This document shows, one piece after another, positions 37,584 through 47,694 of a DNA stretch of 64,000 nucleotides. Both the position numbers and the translations under genes were made by a program. The DNA is taken from the NCBI RefSeq assembly GCF_024105635.1, contig NZ_WYDQ01000001.1, positions 372,001 to 436,000 of the forward strand, in the 5' to 3' direction. Below the pieces are notes generated by a model. That model ran no database searches. It worked only from the letters and a program-made list of their open reading frames with translations, and was not told where the DNA came from. The stretch comes from Oceanicola sp. 502str15 (lineage in GTDB: Bacteria > Pseudomonadota > Alphaproteobacteria > Rhodobacterales > Rhodobacteraceae). How positions within the stretch are numbered: position 1 is the stretch's first letter; each line of letters begins with the position of its first letter.

Positions 37584-37604
37584 TGGGAGGCCGCTGACCG
37601 CATC

Positions 37605-39215
37605 ATGCCCCTCGGCCTTTTTGGAAAACTGCCCGCCAAGGGCGACTTCATGACCCGGGCCATGCCGCCCGAGGTCTTGTCGTTCTGGGAGGACTGGCTC
37701 GAGAAGGCGATGAGCGGGGCCAAGCACCATCTGGCAGGGGAGTGGGCACAGGTCTACGAGGCGAGCCCGGTGTGGCGGTTCTGGATCGGTCCCGGGGTCT
37801 TTGGCCATGCGATTGCCGGTGCGCTGACCGCTTCGGTCGACAAGGTGGGGCGGCAGTTTCCGTTGACGCTGGTGCTTTCGGGGATGGGCCATGCCCATCC
37901 GGTGCCGCCGCTCTCGGACCCGATGGAAGATTGGTACGGCACGCTGGAGCGGGCCCTGCTGGCGGCCAAGACGGCGCATTTCGATGGTGATGTCGATGGC
38001 TTCCTGGCCTCGCTGCCCGAGCCGAATGCCGCGCCCTGCGCCCTTGGCGAGGACCGGCGCAACGCCTTCTTTGCCTACGGCGAGCACGGGCTGGGGCAGA
38101 TGCTGGCGGATGTGCGCGACCATGATCACCAGCTTGCCGCCTTCGAGCGCAGCTATTGGTGGACCGGGGGCAACGACTATGTCGGCCCCGGCATGATCGC
38201 GCTCGACGGGATGCCCGATGCGGCCGGCTTCATGGCGATGCTGCGCGGCTTCGGCCCGCCCGCCCGGGTGAGCCAGCCGCCTGCCGCCGTGGCTGCGGCT
38301 GGCGCGGCAGGTGCCGAGGCGGGCGCGAGGGCTGCCGCCGGGCAGCGCCCGCGCGAAACCACCGTGCCGCCGCGCGATCTGATCGGAGACGCCGAGGAGG
38401 CCGAGGCCGCCGCCGCCTGGGGGGCGGAGGCCCCGCGGGAAGAGCTGGCCTGGGCCGCGCCGTCGAGCGCGGTGGAGGATCCGGCCTGGACGGCGGCGAT
38501 CACCGGCGACGAGGCCGAAAGCCCCTTCGATGCTCCTGAGGAGGACTGGGACTTTCCCGATGCCGGCCCCGCCGAGGAGGCCGCGCCGGAGCAGGAGCCC
38601 GAACCCGAACCGGAGCCCGAGGAGGCCGCGGAAGACGATCTCTTCGATGCCGGACCCGAACCCTATGGCATCGGCGGGCAGGGCGCGGGCGAGGACATGT
38701 ATGCCAGCCTGAGCGATGCCGAGCCGGAGGGCGTGCCGGAGGAAGAGGCGGAGGCCGTTGCCGAGGTCGCGCAGGCGGAGGAGTCGCCGGAAGACGCGGC
38801 GCCGGTGGGGCTGAGCGCGGTTGTCGACGTGTCGATGGTGGATGATGCGGATTTTCCGATCGAGGGAGATTTGCCCGATGAGCCGGAGGCCGGGGAGGCC
38901 GCCCCGTCGTTGAGCGCCGTGGTCGATGTGTCGATGGTGGATGACGCGGATTTTCCGATCGAGGGAGATCTGCCCGATGAGCCTGAAGAGGAACCGGCCG
39001 GAGCGCCTGAAGAGCCTCTGTCGGCGCGGGAGATCGAGCCCGAGCCTGTGCCCGAGCTTGCAGACGCACCCGCTGCGACGGCGGAAGAAGAGATGCCGGA
39101 GGGCGAAGACAGCCCCTTCGGCACCCCAGGCGATGACGATGACGACGAGGGCTTGGGCAAAAAGAAGGCCGGACTCAGGGGGTTCTTCTCCCTGCGTGGC
39201 CGCGGGAAGGATTGA
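37605..39215 (+). CDS. tagF: TagF-type T6SS regulator with long acidic C-terminal tail
   Basis: Residues 1-215 form a TagF/ImpM domain (LFGKLPAKGDFMTRAMP, PVWRFWIGPGVFG, YWWTGGNDYVGPGMI; the family usually ends here at about 200-250). TagF proteins hold T6SS assembly off after translation, in Agrobacterium together with PppA. The remaining 320 residues are Glu/Ala/Pro-rich and disordered in appearance, with two near-identical 26-residue units (LSAVVDVSMVDDADFPIEGD core) and a basic C-terminus (FSLRGRGKD). It is 21 bp after tssM and precedes the phosphatase and kinase. Confidence 0.9.
   Translation: MPLGLFGKLPAKGDFMTRAMPPEVLSFWEDWLEKAMSGAKHHLAGEWAQVYEASPVWRFWIGPGVFGHAIAGALTASVDKVGRQFPLTLVLSGMGHAHPVPPLSDPMEDWYGTLERALLAAKTAHFDGDVDGFLASLPEPNAAPCALGEDRRNAFFAYGEHGLGQMLADVRDHDHQLAAFERSYWWTGGNDYVGPGMIALDGMPDAAGFMAMLRGFGPPARVSQPPAAVAAAGAAGAEAGARAAAGQRPRETTVPPRDLIGDAEEAEAAAAWGAEAPREELAWAAPSSAVEDPAWTAAITGDEAESPFDAPEEDWDFPDAGPAEEAAPEQEPEPEPEPEEAAEDDLFDAGPEPYGIGGQGAGEDMYASLSDAEPEGVPEEEAEAVAEVAQAEESPEDAAPVGLSAVVDVSMVDDADFPIEGDLPDEPEAGEAAPSLSAVVDVSMVDDADFPIEGDLPDEPEEEPAGAPEEPLSAREIEPEPVPELADAPAATAEEEMPEGEDSPFGTPGDDDDDEGLGKKKAGLRGFFSLRGRGKD
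38811..38987 (+). repeat. Two 78-bp direct repeats inside tagF
   Basis: Copies at 38811-38888 and 38910-38987 share more than 90 percent of bases and encode the same 26 residues, with a start-to-start distance of 99 bp (33 codons). The recent duplication lies in the acidic tail. Confidence 0.9.
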
Positions 39216-39289
39216 CCCATGACCCTCCGTAACGGAAACTTGGCAAAATCCGCCACACTCAAGGGCCCCAGGGCCGGGGCAACCACGCT

Positions 39290-40069
39290 ATGAATGCAAA
39301 GCAGTTCAGGTTCGAGACCGGGGAGATCAGCCATACCGGCTACGCCCGCGACCATAACGAGGACAACCTATACACCTACCCTGACGGGGGGATGTGGGTT
39401 GTGGCCGACGGGATGGGCGGGCACCACGGTGGAGATTTTGCCTCGGGTGTGATCGTTCAGCACCTTGCCAGCGTGGGCCACGCCACCTCCGCCCCCGATC
39501 TTCAGGCCCGCTTCGTGGAGCGGATCAACCGCGCCAATGCGCAGATCCAGCAATATGCGCTGAGCCAGGGGGCGACCATCGGCTCGACCGTGGTGTCGCT
39601 GCTGGTGTTCGAGCAGCACTTTGCCTGCGTCTGGTCGGGCGACAGCCGGGTCTACCTGATCCGCGATGGCCAGCTTACCCAGCTCAGCCGCGACCACACC
39701 GAGGCCAACGAGCTGCTCGACCGGGGCGCGATCACCCCCGAGGAGGCCGCCAACTGGCCGCGCAAGAACGTCATCACCCGCGCCATCGGCGTGCATCCCG
39801 ATGTGCACCTCGACCACAAGTATGGCACGCTCAGGAACCGGGACACCTTCATCCTCTGCTCCGACGGGCTCACGGCCCACGTGGAGGATCATGAAATCCT
39901 TGAAATTGCACGGAAGCATCAGCCGCAAAAAGCCTGCGACATGCTGCTAGACCTGACCTTGCAACGCGGCGCGACCGACAATACCACGGTTGTGGTGGTG
40001 CGCGCCTTCGACAAGACGGAAGTGACGCCCATGACGGCGATCTTCGATCTGCCGGAAGAAGGGATCTGA
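39290..40069 (+). CDS. pppA: T6SS PP2C-type protein phosphatase PppA
   Basis: The 259-residue soluble phosphatase has all PP2C metal and phosphate motifs: RDHNEDN (20-26), VVADGMGGHHGG (37-48), GDSRVYLI and ILCSDGL, then GATDNTTVVVV near the end. In T6SS loci PppA removes the PpkA-dependent phosphate and resets the machine. It is five bases upstream of ppkA, so the opposing enzymes are cotranscribed. The ATG has no strong Shine-Dalgarno; the GTG/ATG choices nearby do not improve on it. Confidence 0.95.
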   Translation: MNAKQFRFETGEISHTGYARDHNEDNLYTYPDGGMWVVADGMGGHHGGDFASGVIVQHLASVGHATSAPDLQARFVERINRANAQIQQYALSQGATIGSTVVSLLVFEQHFACVWSGDSRVYLIRDGQLTQLSRDHTEANELLDRGAITPEEAANWPRKNVITRAIGVHPDVHLDHKYGTLRNRDTFILCSDGLTAHVEDHEILEIARKHQPQKACDMLLDLTLQRGATDNTTVVVVRAFDKTEVTPMTAIFDLPEEGI

Positions 40070-40074
40070 GCCGA

Positions 40075-42621
40075 ATGGCCAGCGACGAGCAGGAAAATGG
40101 CAAGCGCGACAGCCAGAAGACTGTCATCAGCACGGCGGCCCCGACCGGCGTGGCCATCGGCACGCAGATCATGGGCACCTTCGAGATCACCGAGCACATC
40201 GCCACGGGTGGCATGGGCGAGGTCTATCGCGGGTTCAACATCCACACCGAGGAGCCGGTGGCGATCAAGATCGTGCTCGCCGCGCTGGCCCATGACGAAA
40301 AGATCCTGAGCCTGTTCCAGAAGGAGGCCACCGTTCTGGGCCGCCTCCACCATGACGCCATCGTGCGCTACATGCTCTTCACCGTCGATCCCGGCATCCA
40401 GCGCGCCTGCCTGGTGATGGAGTTCGTCGAGGGCCGCTCTCTCGCCGACTACTACGCCGAAGAGGGCAAGATGCCCGTCGAGGATGTGAAGACGATGATG
40501 CGCCGCGTCGCCTCGGGCCTGCAGAAGGCCCACGACCTCGGCGTGGTCCACCGCGACCTCAGCCCCGACAACGTGGTCATTCAGGACGGGCTGATCAGCC
40601 ACACCAAGATTATCGATTTCGGCATCGCCAAGTCGGCCAACTTCGGGGGCGGCACGCTTCTGGGCGGACAGTTTGCCGGGAAATACGGCTATGTCAGCCC
40701 CGAGCAGCTTGGCCGCTTCAAGGGCGTGGTCGACGGGCGCTCCGACATCTACAGCCTCGCCCTCGTGGCCGCCGCCGCCTGCCGGGGCGAGCCGATCGAC
40801 ATGGGCGACAGCCCCGCCGAGGCGGTGGAACGCCGGATGGACGTGCCAGACCTCTCGGGGGCCCATGACGAGCTGCGCCCGCTGCTCGAAATGATGCTGG
40901 CTCCCGATCCTGCCAACCGGCCCGAGAGCATGTCGCAGGTGTTGCAGCTGATCGACAATCCAGCCGCGCTGGCGGCATGGCCCGCCGGGATTGACGCCGG
41001 GCTTCAGGCCGGTGCCGCGACCTCGGTGCCGCCGCAGCAGTCGATGCCGCCGCAGTATTCGCAGCCGCCCCACAGCATTCCGCCGCAACAGTCGATGCCG
41101 CCCGCGGGCGGGGCGACGGTGATTTCGCAGCCTCCGGCCTATGCCTTCACCAACCCGCCGCAGCAGAGCATGCCGCCGCAGGAGGGGGCCACCGACAGCC
41201 CGTTCCCCGGCTCGGTGCCGCCGCAGCAGACCGGAGTTGGCTCCACGCTTCCGCCGGCGCAGACGCTGCCTCCGCCCCAGCCCGCCAAGAAGGGCAAGGG
41301 CGGGCTCATCGCCGCGCTTCTGGCCGTGGTGCTGATAGGCGGCGGCGGGGCAGGGGCCTATTTCGGCGGCTTCATTCCCGGCGTCGGTCCGGGGGGCGAG
41401 GACGGCCCGACCGTTGACCCCGATGGGCCCGAGGGTCGCAACGACGGCACCAACACGGCCGATGGCAGCAACACCACGACGGGTTGCGGCACCACCGTGC
41501 GCTTTGACGACAACGGCAACCCGATCGACGATTGCGAGGATGGCACGGAGACCGGGGACGGGACCGAGGCCGCCGATGGGACCGAGACCGGGGACGGGAC
41601 CGAGGCCGCCGATGGGACCGAGACCGGGGACGGGACCGAGACCACGGATGGGACCGAGACCGCCGATGGCACCGAGACTGCCGACGGGACCGAGACTGGC
41701 GATGGTACCGAGACCGGGGACGGGACCGAGACTGCTGACGGCACGGAGACAGCCGACGGGACCGAAACCACCGACGGCACCGAGACCACCGATGGCACCG
41801 AAACCGCCGAAGGCACCGAGACCGGCGATGGCGCCAACACCACCACCCCGCCCGAGCAGCTTGCGGGCGGCGAGATCGGGGCTGTGGATGATGGGCTCGA
41901 TCCGGGCGAGGGCACGGTGATTGCCGAGGCCGCCGCCAGCACCGACACCCCGGCGCAGATCGACTTCGGCACCATCGGCCGCATGATCGCCTGGGTGAAC
42001 ACCTACTCCACCCCGCTCTGCGTGCATGTCGGCATCCGCTCCGCCGTGCCAGACGACTTCGAGATCGAAGGCTATGCCACCTCGGTCGATCCGTTCTGGG
42101 AGCTGCTCACCCAGTTCCGCGACGAGTTCGGCACCGAACCCAAGATCGGCGTGCGGCTGGTGGACGAGAGCCAGTGCTCGGTTGTCACCTTCGTCAAGAA
42201 CCTGACACGCTCCGACGCCCGCCCGCCCAACCTCAAGCTCGACCGCGACGTGCTGAAGGCGGGCGATCCGATCCGCGGCACGATCGACCTGATCGACGGG
42301 CGCAACGTGACCCTCTTCCTGATCGACAGCCAGGGCGGCGCCTACAACCTCACCTCGCGGCTCAAGCCGCAGGAGGATGGCACCGCGACCTTTGCGCTGG
42401 CGCTCCGGCCGCAGGGGGCGGATGACCGCGAGATCGTGCCCTACCTGATGCTGGCGATTGCCACCAACAGCAAGATCGGCAGCGCCGACACGCAGGCCGG
42501 TACGCCGACGAACTCGCTGATGCCGATCATTCAGGCCGAGATCCGCCAGCGCGGAACCGAGGAGCAGAATGCTGCCTCCGCCGCGCTGGGCTACTTCCGC
42601 TTCGACGACGACGCCCAGTAG
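40075..42621 (+). CDS. ppkA: T6SS Ser/Thr protein kinase PpkA with Thr-rich repeat and periplasmic domain
   Basis: This 848-residue kinase has ATP-lysine K65 in VAIK, catalytic HRD (159-161) in HRDLSPDN and DFG (181-183). Residues about 310-410 are Gln/Pro-rich, followed by a transmembrane helix (about 412-434, [17 protein letters not shown]). Sixteen DGTETx hexapeptides occupy residues 489-584. The C-terminal domain (about 690-840, [29 protein letters not shown]) resembles DUF4384. The N-terminus has its own QKTVI motif (Thr16), matching that of TssL and suggesting autophosphorylation bound by TagH. The HRDLS variant (S for K) is common in T6SS kinases to my knowledge. Confidence 0.93.
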   Translation: MASDEQENGKRDSQKTVISTAAPTGVAIGTQIMGTFEITEHIATGGMGEVYRGFNIHTEEPVAIKIVLAALAHDEKILSLFQKEATVLGRLHHDAIVRYMLFTVDPGIQRACLVMEFVEGRSLADYYAEEGKMPVEDVKTMMRRVASGLQKAHDLGVVHRDLSPDNVVIQDGLISHTKIIDFGIAKSANFGGGTLLGGQFAGKYGYVSPEQLGRFKGVVDGRSDIYSLALVAAAACRGEPIDMGDSPAEAVERRMDVPDLSGAHDELRPLLEMMLAPDPANRPESMSQVLQLIDNPAALAAWPAGIDAGLQAGAATSVPPQQSMPPQYSQPPHSIPPQQSMPPAGGATVISQPPAYAFTNPPQQSMPPQEGATDSPFPGSVPPQQTGVGSTLPPAQTLPPPQPAKKGKGGLIAALLAVVLIGGGGAGAYFGGFIPGVGPGGEDGPTVDPDGPEGRNDGTNTADGSNTTTGCGTTVRFDDNGNPIDDCEDGTETGDGTEAADGTETGDGTEAADGTETGDGTETTDGTETADGTETADGTETGDGTETGDGTETADGTETADGTETTDGTETTDGTETAEGTETGDGANTTTPPEQLAGGEIGAVDDGLDPGEGTVIAEAAASTDTPAQIDFGTIGRMIAWVNTYSTPLCVHVGIRSAVPDDFEIEGYATSVDPFWELLTQFRDEFGTEPKIGVRLVDESQCSVVTFVKNLTRSDARPPNLKLDRDVLKAGDPIRGTIDLIDGRNVTLFLIDSQGGAYNLTSRLKPQEDGTATFALALRPQGADDREIVPYLMLAIATNSKIGSADTQAGTPTNSLMPIIQAEIRQRGTEEQNAASAALGYFRFDDDAQ
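41539..41826 (+). repeat. Sixteen 18-bp tandem repeats encoding DGTETx
   Basis: The in-frame repeat in ppkA encodes DGTE(T/A)(G/A/T) units, the last being EGTETG. It lies after the predicted membrane helix, so probably outside the cytoplasm, where it could span the cell wall. The length may vary between strains. Confidence 0.93.
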
Positions 42622-42695
42622 GCCGCCTCGGCGGCGCGGGCTTGATCTTGCCCGCCGGGGAGGGGAGAAGGCGGGCACGACCGCATGAGGGATAT

Positions 42696-43133
42696 ATGGC
42701 AAAACGCATCTACATTCTGAACGGCCCCAACCTGAACCTGCTGGGCAAGCGCCAGCCGGACATCTACGGCCATGAAACCCTGGAGGACGTGACCGCGGCC
42801 TGCCGCAAGGTGGCGGGCGAGGTGGAGATCCGGGCCGAGCAGAGCAACTTCGAGGGCGGGCTGGTGGAGCTGATCCACGAGGCGCGCGAGGACGGGCTGG
42901 GCATTGCCATCAATGCCGGGGCCTATACTCACACCTCCGTGGCGATCATGGATGCGCTCAACACCTTCGAGGGGCCTGTGATGGAGGTGCATATCTCCAA
43001 CGTCCACAAGCGCGAGAGCTTCCGGCACCACAGCTACATCTCGCTGAGGGCCGACGGCATCATCGTGGGATGCGGCACGCAGGGCTACGAGCTGGCGGTG
43101 CAGCGCATCCTGCGGATGACCGGCAAGGGCTGA
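42696..43133 (+). CDS. aroQ: Type II 3-dehydroquinate dehydratase
   Basis: The 145-residue product matches AroQ along its length: [19 protein letters not shown] (with the catalytic Arg and Tyr), [33 protein letters not shown] and [17 protein letters not shown]. It converts 3-dehydroquinate to 3-dehydroshikimate in aromatic amino-acid synthesis, as a dodecamer. The ATG at 42696 with GAGG five bases upstream is right; an earlier in-frame start adds residues not found in the family. It is unrelated to the T6SS genes beyond adjacency. Confidence 0.96.
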   Translation: MAKRIYILNGPNLNLLGKRQPDIYGHETLEDVTAACRKVAGEVEIRAEQSNFEGGLVELIHEAREDGLGIAINAGAYTHTSVAIMDALNTFEGPVMEVHISNVHKRESFRHHSYISLRADGIIVGCGTQGYELAVQRILRMTGKG

Positions 43134-43156
43134 GGCGGGAAGGGCCGCGATGGGTC

Positions 43157-43179
43157 ATCCTCGGGCTTGACCCGAGGAT
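43157..43179. repeat. REP-like alphaproteobacterial palindrome
   Basis: ATCCTCGGG-CTTGA-CCCGAGGAT is a perfect 9-bp stem. From memory, this sequence with its TCATCC flank recurs between genes in many alphaproteobacterial genomes. It sits between convergent aroQ and the threonine dehydratase and could also act as a bidirectional terminator. Confidence 0.7.
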
Positions 43180-43281
43180 CTCTCCCCCACTCGCCCGCTG
43201 CCCCCATCTCTCCGCAAAACACCCGCCGCCCCAACGCGAGGGTGCTCCGCATCGTGGAGGTGGCTTGCGCCGGGTGTCGCG

Positions 43282-44496
<1,215 letters not shown>

Positions 44497-44568
44497 GTGG
44501 GCGGCGTCCTTTGGTGCCCGCGAGGCTTCGCTGTGCGGGCACCGAATGTCAACGTTCCCGCCGCCGGG

Positions 44569-44976
44569 TCAGCCGGGCAGGCGCACGACCATTTCGATCT
44601 CGATCAGCAGGTCGGCCCCGGCCAGTGCGGCCACGCCGATGCCGGTGATCGAGGGGGTGGCGCCGGCGAGGAAGGCCAGCACATCGGGGTAGCAGGCGCC
44701 CATCGCGGCCTCGTCGAGGCCGACGACATAGAGGCGCATCATCGCGATGTCCGCCGGATTGGCCCCGAGCGCCTCCAGCGCGGCGGCGCAATTGGCAACC
44801 GCGGCCCGGGTCTGCGCCTGTAGCCCCTCGGGCACCGGGGCGCCGCCCGGAAGGGAGGCGACCTGGCCGGAGACGAAGGCCATCCGCCCGGGCTCGACGA
44901 CCGAGATCTGGGAATAGCCGAGGGCGGTGCTGTCGGGCATGGTTTTCGGGTTGAGGCGGGTGACGGGGGTGCTCAT
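44569..44976 (-). CDS. RidA-family protein, conserved arginine apparently absent
   Basis: The 135-residue product has the RidA/YjgF fold features (GRMAFVSGQVASLPGG, QTRAAVANCAAALEALGA, DLLIEIEMVVRL). In active RidA a conserved Arg (E. coli Arg105) lies in a P-A-R-S-T-V/E segment; here the matching stretch reads TPSITGIGV, with Ile in that place. It may therefore belong to a non-deaminase Rid subgroup. It lies upstream of the threonine dehydratase on the same strand. Confidence 0.88.
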   Translation of the reverse strand: MSTPVTRLNPKTMPDSTALGYSQISVVEPGRMAFVSGQVASLPGGAPVPEGLQAQTRAAVANCAAALEALGANPADIAMMRLYVVGLDEAAMGACYPDVLAFLAGATPSITGIGVAALAGADLLIEIEMVVRLPG

Positions 44977-45298
44977 GGGGCGCTCTCCTTGGCTGCGTGG
45001 AGATTTTCGCTACCCTGCGTTGACGCGGCGGAACAGGGGCGCACCGGGCCACTGGTGACAGGGTTGTGTCAGGAGGCGTCCGCAAAGCCCCGTTCAGCCT
45101 GCGCGCAAGATTGGTGCAACTCGCCGCCGCCCTGCGCCTCAATTGTGCGCCGCGCCGACCTGTGACGACAGCACGCGAAATTGCTCAAAATAGTCGCATT
45201 TGCCCATTGTAATGCAGCGGAGGGCTTGTTTTAGTCTGGGGTCACAGGGAGCGGTTGCCTGGGGAGGCAACCGAAAATGACCAGACAAAGGAGCGGCC
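44977..45298. other. 322-bp divergent intergenic region (RidA / ABC operon)
   Basis: No gene is supported. The part near 45,180-45,240 is AT-richer than its surroundings, consistent with a promoter for the plus-strand transporter operon. I cannot assign defined boxes. Confidence 0.5.
45252..45273 (+). promoter_or_regulatory. Hairpin in the 5' leader of the ABC transporter operon
   Basis: CGGTTGCCT and AGGCAACCG form a perfect 9-bp stem with a GGGG loop, ending 25 bases before the TTG start and 13 bases before AAAGGAG. It could be an mRNA stability element or an operator. No riboswitch family is recognised. Confidence 0.45.
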
Positions 45299-46402
45299 TT
45301 GCTAGATCAGTCCGCCGACGGCGCCTTCGTAGAGTTCGAACGCGTCCAGAAAAGCTACGACGGCGAAACGCTTGTCGTGAAAGACCTCAACCTGTCGATG
45401 CCAAAGGGCGAGTTTCTGACGATGCTCGGCCCGTCCGGTTCAGGCAAGACAACCTGCCTGATGATGCTGGCCGGTTTCGAGACGGCAACCCATGGCGACA
45501 TTCGCCTTGCCGGCAAGCCGATCAACAACATCCCGCCGCACAAACGCGGCATCGGCATGGTGTTTCAGAATTACGCGCTGTTTCCGCATATGACGGTGGC
45601 CGAAAACCTCGCCTTCCCGCTGGAAGTGCGGGGGATGAACGCCTCGGAGCGGGAAGCCAAGATCAAGCGCGCGCTGGACATGGTGCAGATGGGCGAGTTC
45701 GGCGGACGCCGTCCGGCCCAGCTTTCGGGCGGGCAGCAGCAGCGCATCGCGCTGGCGCGCGCGCTGGTGTTCGAGCCGGAGCTGGTGCTGATGGACGAGC
45801 CGCTCGGCGCGCTCGACAAGCAGCTGCGCGAGCACATGCAGTTCGAGATCACCCGGCTGGCCCATGACCTCGGGATCACCACGGTCTACGTCACCCATGA
45901 CCAGACCGAGGCGCTCACCATGTCCGACCGCGTCGCGGTGTTCGACGATGGCCGCATCCAGCAGCTTGCCCCGCCCGACGAGCTTTACGAGGCGCCGCAA
46001 AACAGCTTCGTGGCGCAGTTCATCGGCGAGAACAACACGCTGGAAGGCGTGGTGAAGGAGCTGAAGGGCGATATCGCCATGGTCAAGCTCGACGGCTCGG
46101 AAGCCATGATCGAGGCCAAGGCGGTGAACGTCGACAAGGTGGGCGAGCGCACCCGCGTGTCGATCCGCCCCGAGCGGGTCGAAACCAACCCCGACCGCCT
46201 GCAAGACAACGCCCACACGCTCGACGCCGAGGTGCTCGAGTTCATCTACATGGGCGATATCTTCCGCACCCGGCTGAAGGTGGCGGGCAACGAGAACTTC
46301 GTGGTGAAAACCCGCAACGCGCCCGATGTGGCGCGGATGATACCGGGTCAGACCGTCAAGATCGGCTGGCTCCCCGAAGATTGCCGCGCGCTCGACGCTT
46401 GA
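45299..46402 (+). CDS. Spermidine/putrescine-type ABC transporter ATPase (PotA-like)
   Basis: The 367-residue subunit has Walker A GPSGSGKT, Q-loop FQNYALFPHM, signature LSGGQQQRIALARAL, Walker B ELVLMDEPLGALD and the switch His in VTHDQTEAL. The C-terminal OB-type TOBE domain (about 285-365) is that of the PotA/CysA group. The start is a TTG at 45299, supported by AAAGGAG five bases upstream; the first codon here lowers translation relative to ATG. It heads an operon with a binding protein, a DUF1330-like protein and two permeases. Polyamine substrate is inferred from family only. Confidence 0.92.
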   Translation: MLDQSADGAFVEFERVQKSYDGETLVVKDLNLSMPKGEFLTMLGPSGSGKTTCLMMLAGFETATHGDIRLAGKPINNIPPHKRGIGMVFQNYALFPHMTVAENLAFPLEVRGMNASEREAKIKRALDMVQMGEFGGRRPAQLSGGQQQRIALARALVFEPELVLMDEPLGALDKQLREHMQFEITRLAHDLGITTVYVTHDQTEALTMSDRVAVFDDGRIQQLAPPDELYEAPQNSFVAQFIGENNTLEGVVKELKGDIAMVKLDGSEAMIEAKAVNVDKVGERTRVSIRPERVETNPDRLQDNAHTLDAEVLEFIYMGDIFRTRLKVAGNENFVVKTRNAPDVARMIPGQTVKIGWLPEDCRALDA

Positions 46403-46484
46403 GCCGCGCGGCTCGCTCTCCCGCCTGCCCGGGGCGGGGAGGGCGCAGATATAACACGGGCATGACAACAAGGAGTGCACTTGC

Positions 46485-47603
46485 ATGACTATGAAGAAAA
46501 CCATTCTGGCGACCACCGCGCTGACCATGTCGGCCGGCCTCGCCTTTGCCGAAAGCCATGGCAACATGGCCGACAGCATGACCATCGTGAGCTGGGGCGG
46601 CGCCTACCAGGCCTCTCAGCAGAAAGCCTACACCGAGCCCTATCTGGCCGAGAATGACGGCGTTTCCGTCACCTGGGACGAAAGCTCGCCCGAGGCTGTG
46701 GCCAAGCTGCGCGCCATGAACGAAGCCGGCAACATCACCTGGGACCTGGTCGATGTTGAGGCCGCCGACGCCATCCGCCTCTGCGATGAAGGCCTGGCGA
46801 TGGAATACGACGCCGGCGATCTGGCCGAGGCCCCCGATGGCACCTCTGCCGAGGATGACTTTGGCGACATGATCGTGTCGGACTGCTTCATCCCGCAGAT
46901 CGTGTTCTCGACCACCTTCGGCTACCGCACCGACATGGTGCCCGAGGGCACCGACGCGCCGACCGGCGCCTGCGACGTGTTCGACCTCGAGAAGTACCCG
47001 GGCAAGCGCGCGCTGAACAAGCAGCCGATCGCCAACATGGAATGGGCGCTGCTCTGCGACGGCGTTGCCTACGAGGATGTCTACGACACGCTCGAAACCG
47101 ACGAAGGCCAGGCACAGGCTTTCGCCAAGCTCGACACCATCAAGGACGAGACCATCTGGTGGTCGGCCTCCGCCGAACCGATCCAGATGCTGGCTGACGG
47201 CGAAGTCTTCATGGCGTCCGCCTACAACGGCCGCCTGTTCTCGGCCATCGTCGAGCAGGACCAGCCGATCGGCATGGCCTGGGACTGGCAGATGTTCGAC
47301 ATCGACGGCTGGGTCGTTCCCGCCGGTCTGCCCGAAGATCGTCTGGCCCGTGTGAAGGACTTCCTGTTCTACGGCACCGACACCCAGCGTCTGGCCGATC
47401 AGGCCAAGTACATCAGCTACGGCCCGGCCCGTGCCTCTTCGGCTCCGCTCGTGGGCCAGCACGCCGAGCTCGGCATCGAGATGGCACCCCATATGCCGAC
47501 CGATCCGAACAACGCCGAGAACACCTTTGTGAACAACTACACATGGTGGGCTGACTACCGCGACGACCTGGACGCCAAGTTCCAGGCCTGGCTCGCGCAG
47601 TAA
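46485..47603 (+). CDS. Periplasmic polyamine-type substrate-binding protein (PotD/PotF-like)
   Basis: The 372-residue product has a signal peptide (MTMKKTILATTALTMSAGLAFA, cleavage near AESH; quoted in part) and the SBP_bac family core beginning MTIVSWGGAYQASQQKAY. Typical segments are WDLVDVEAADAIRLCDEG, PQIVFSTTFGYRTDM, FDLEKYPGKRAL and MASAYNGRLF. Two Trp (WWSASAEPIQ) and Asp residues could form the ligand pocket. AAGGAG lies nine bases before the first ATG. Its place after the ATPase and before the permeases is normal. The precise substrate is not determinable by eye. Confidence 0.92.
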   Translation: MTMKKTILATTALTMSAGLAFAESHGNMADSMTIVSWGGAYQASQQKAYTEPYLAENDGVSVTWDESSPEAVAKLRAMNEAGNITWDLVDVEAADAIRLCDEGLAMEYDAGDLAEAPDGTSAEDDFGDMIVSDCFIPQIVFSTTFGYRTDMVPEGTDAPTGACDVFDLEKYPGKRALNKQPIANMEWALLCDGVAYEDVYDTLETDEGQAQAFAKLDTIKDETIWWSASAEPIQMLADGEVFMASAYNGRLFSAIVEQDQPIGMAWDWQMFDIDGWVVPAGLPEDRLARVKDFLFYGTDTQRLADQAKYISYGPARASSAPLVGQHAELGIEMAPHMPTDPNNAENTFVNNYTWWADYRDDLDAKFQAWLAQ

Positions 47604-47694
47604 GCGCATCGCGCGGTGGGCAGATTGCCCACCCTACGAGATCGGGCGGTCCCTTCCGGGGGCCGCCCCACCAAGAACACCAAGGGGGACGACC

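Noticed and set aside
33324..38129. Long minus-strand frame (1,601 aa) opposite tssL-tssM-tagF
   Set aside because: It is a shadow of three recognisable T6SS genes, with low-complexity translation and no motif.
41539..41826. CRISPR-like array
   Set aside because: The 18-bp units are contiguous with no unique spacers and are in frame within ppkA.
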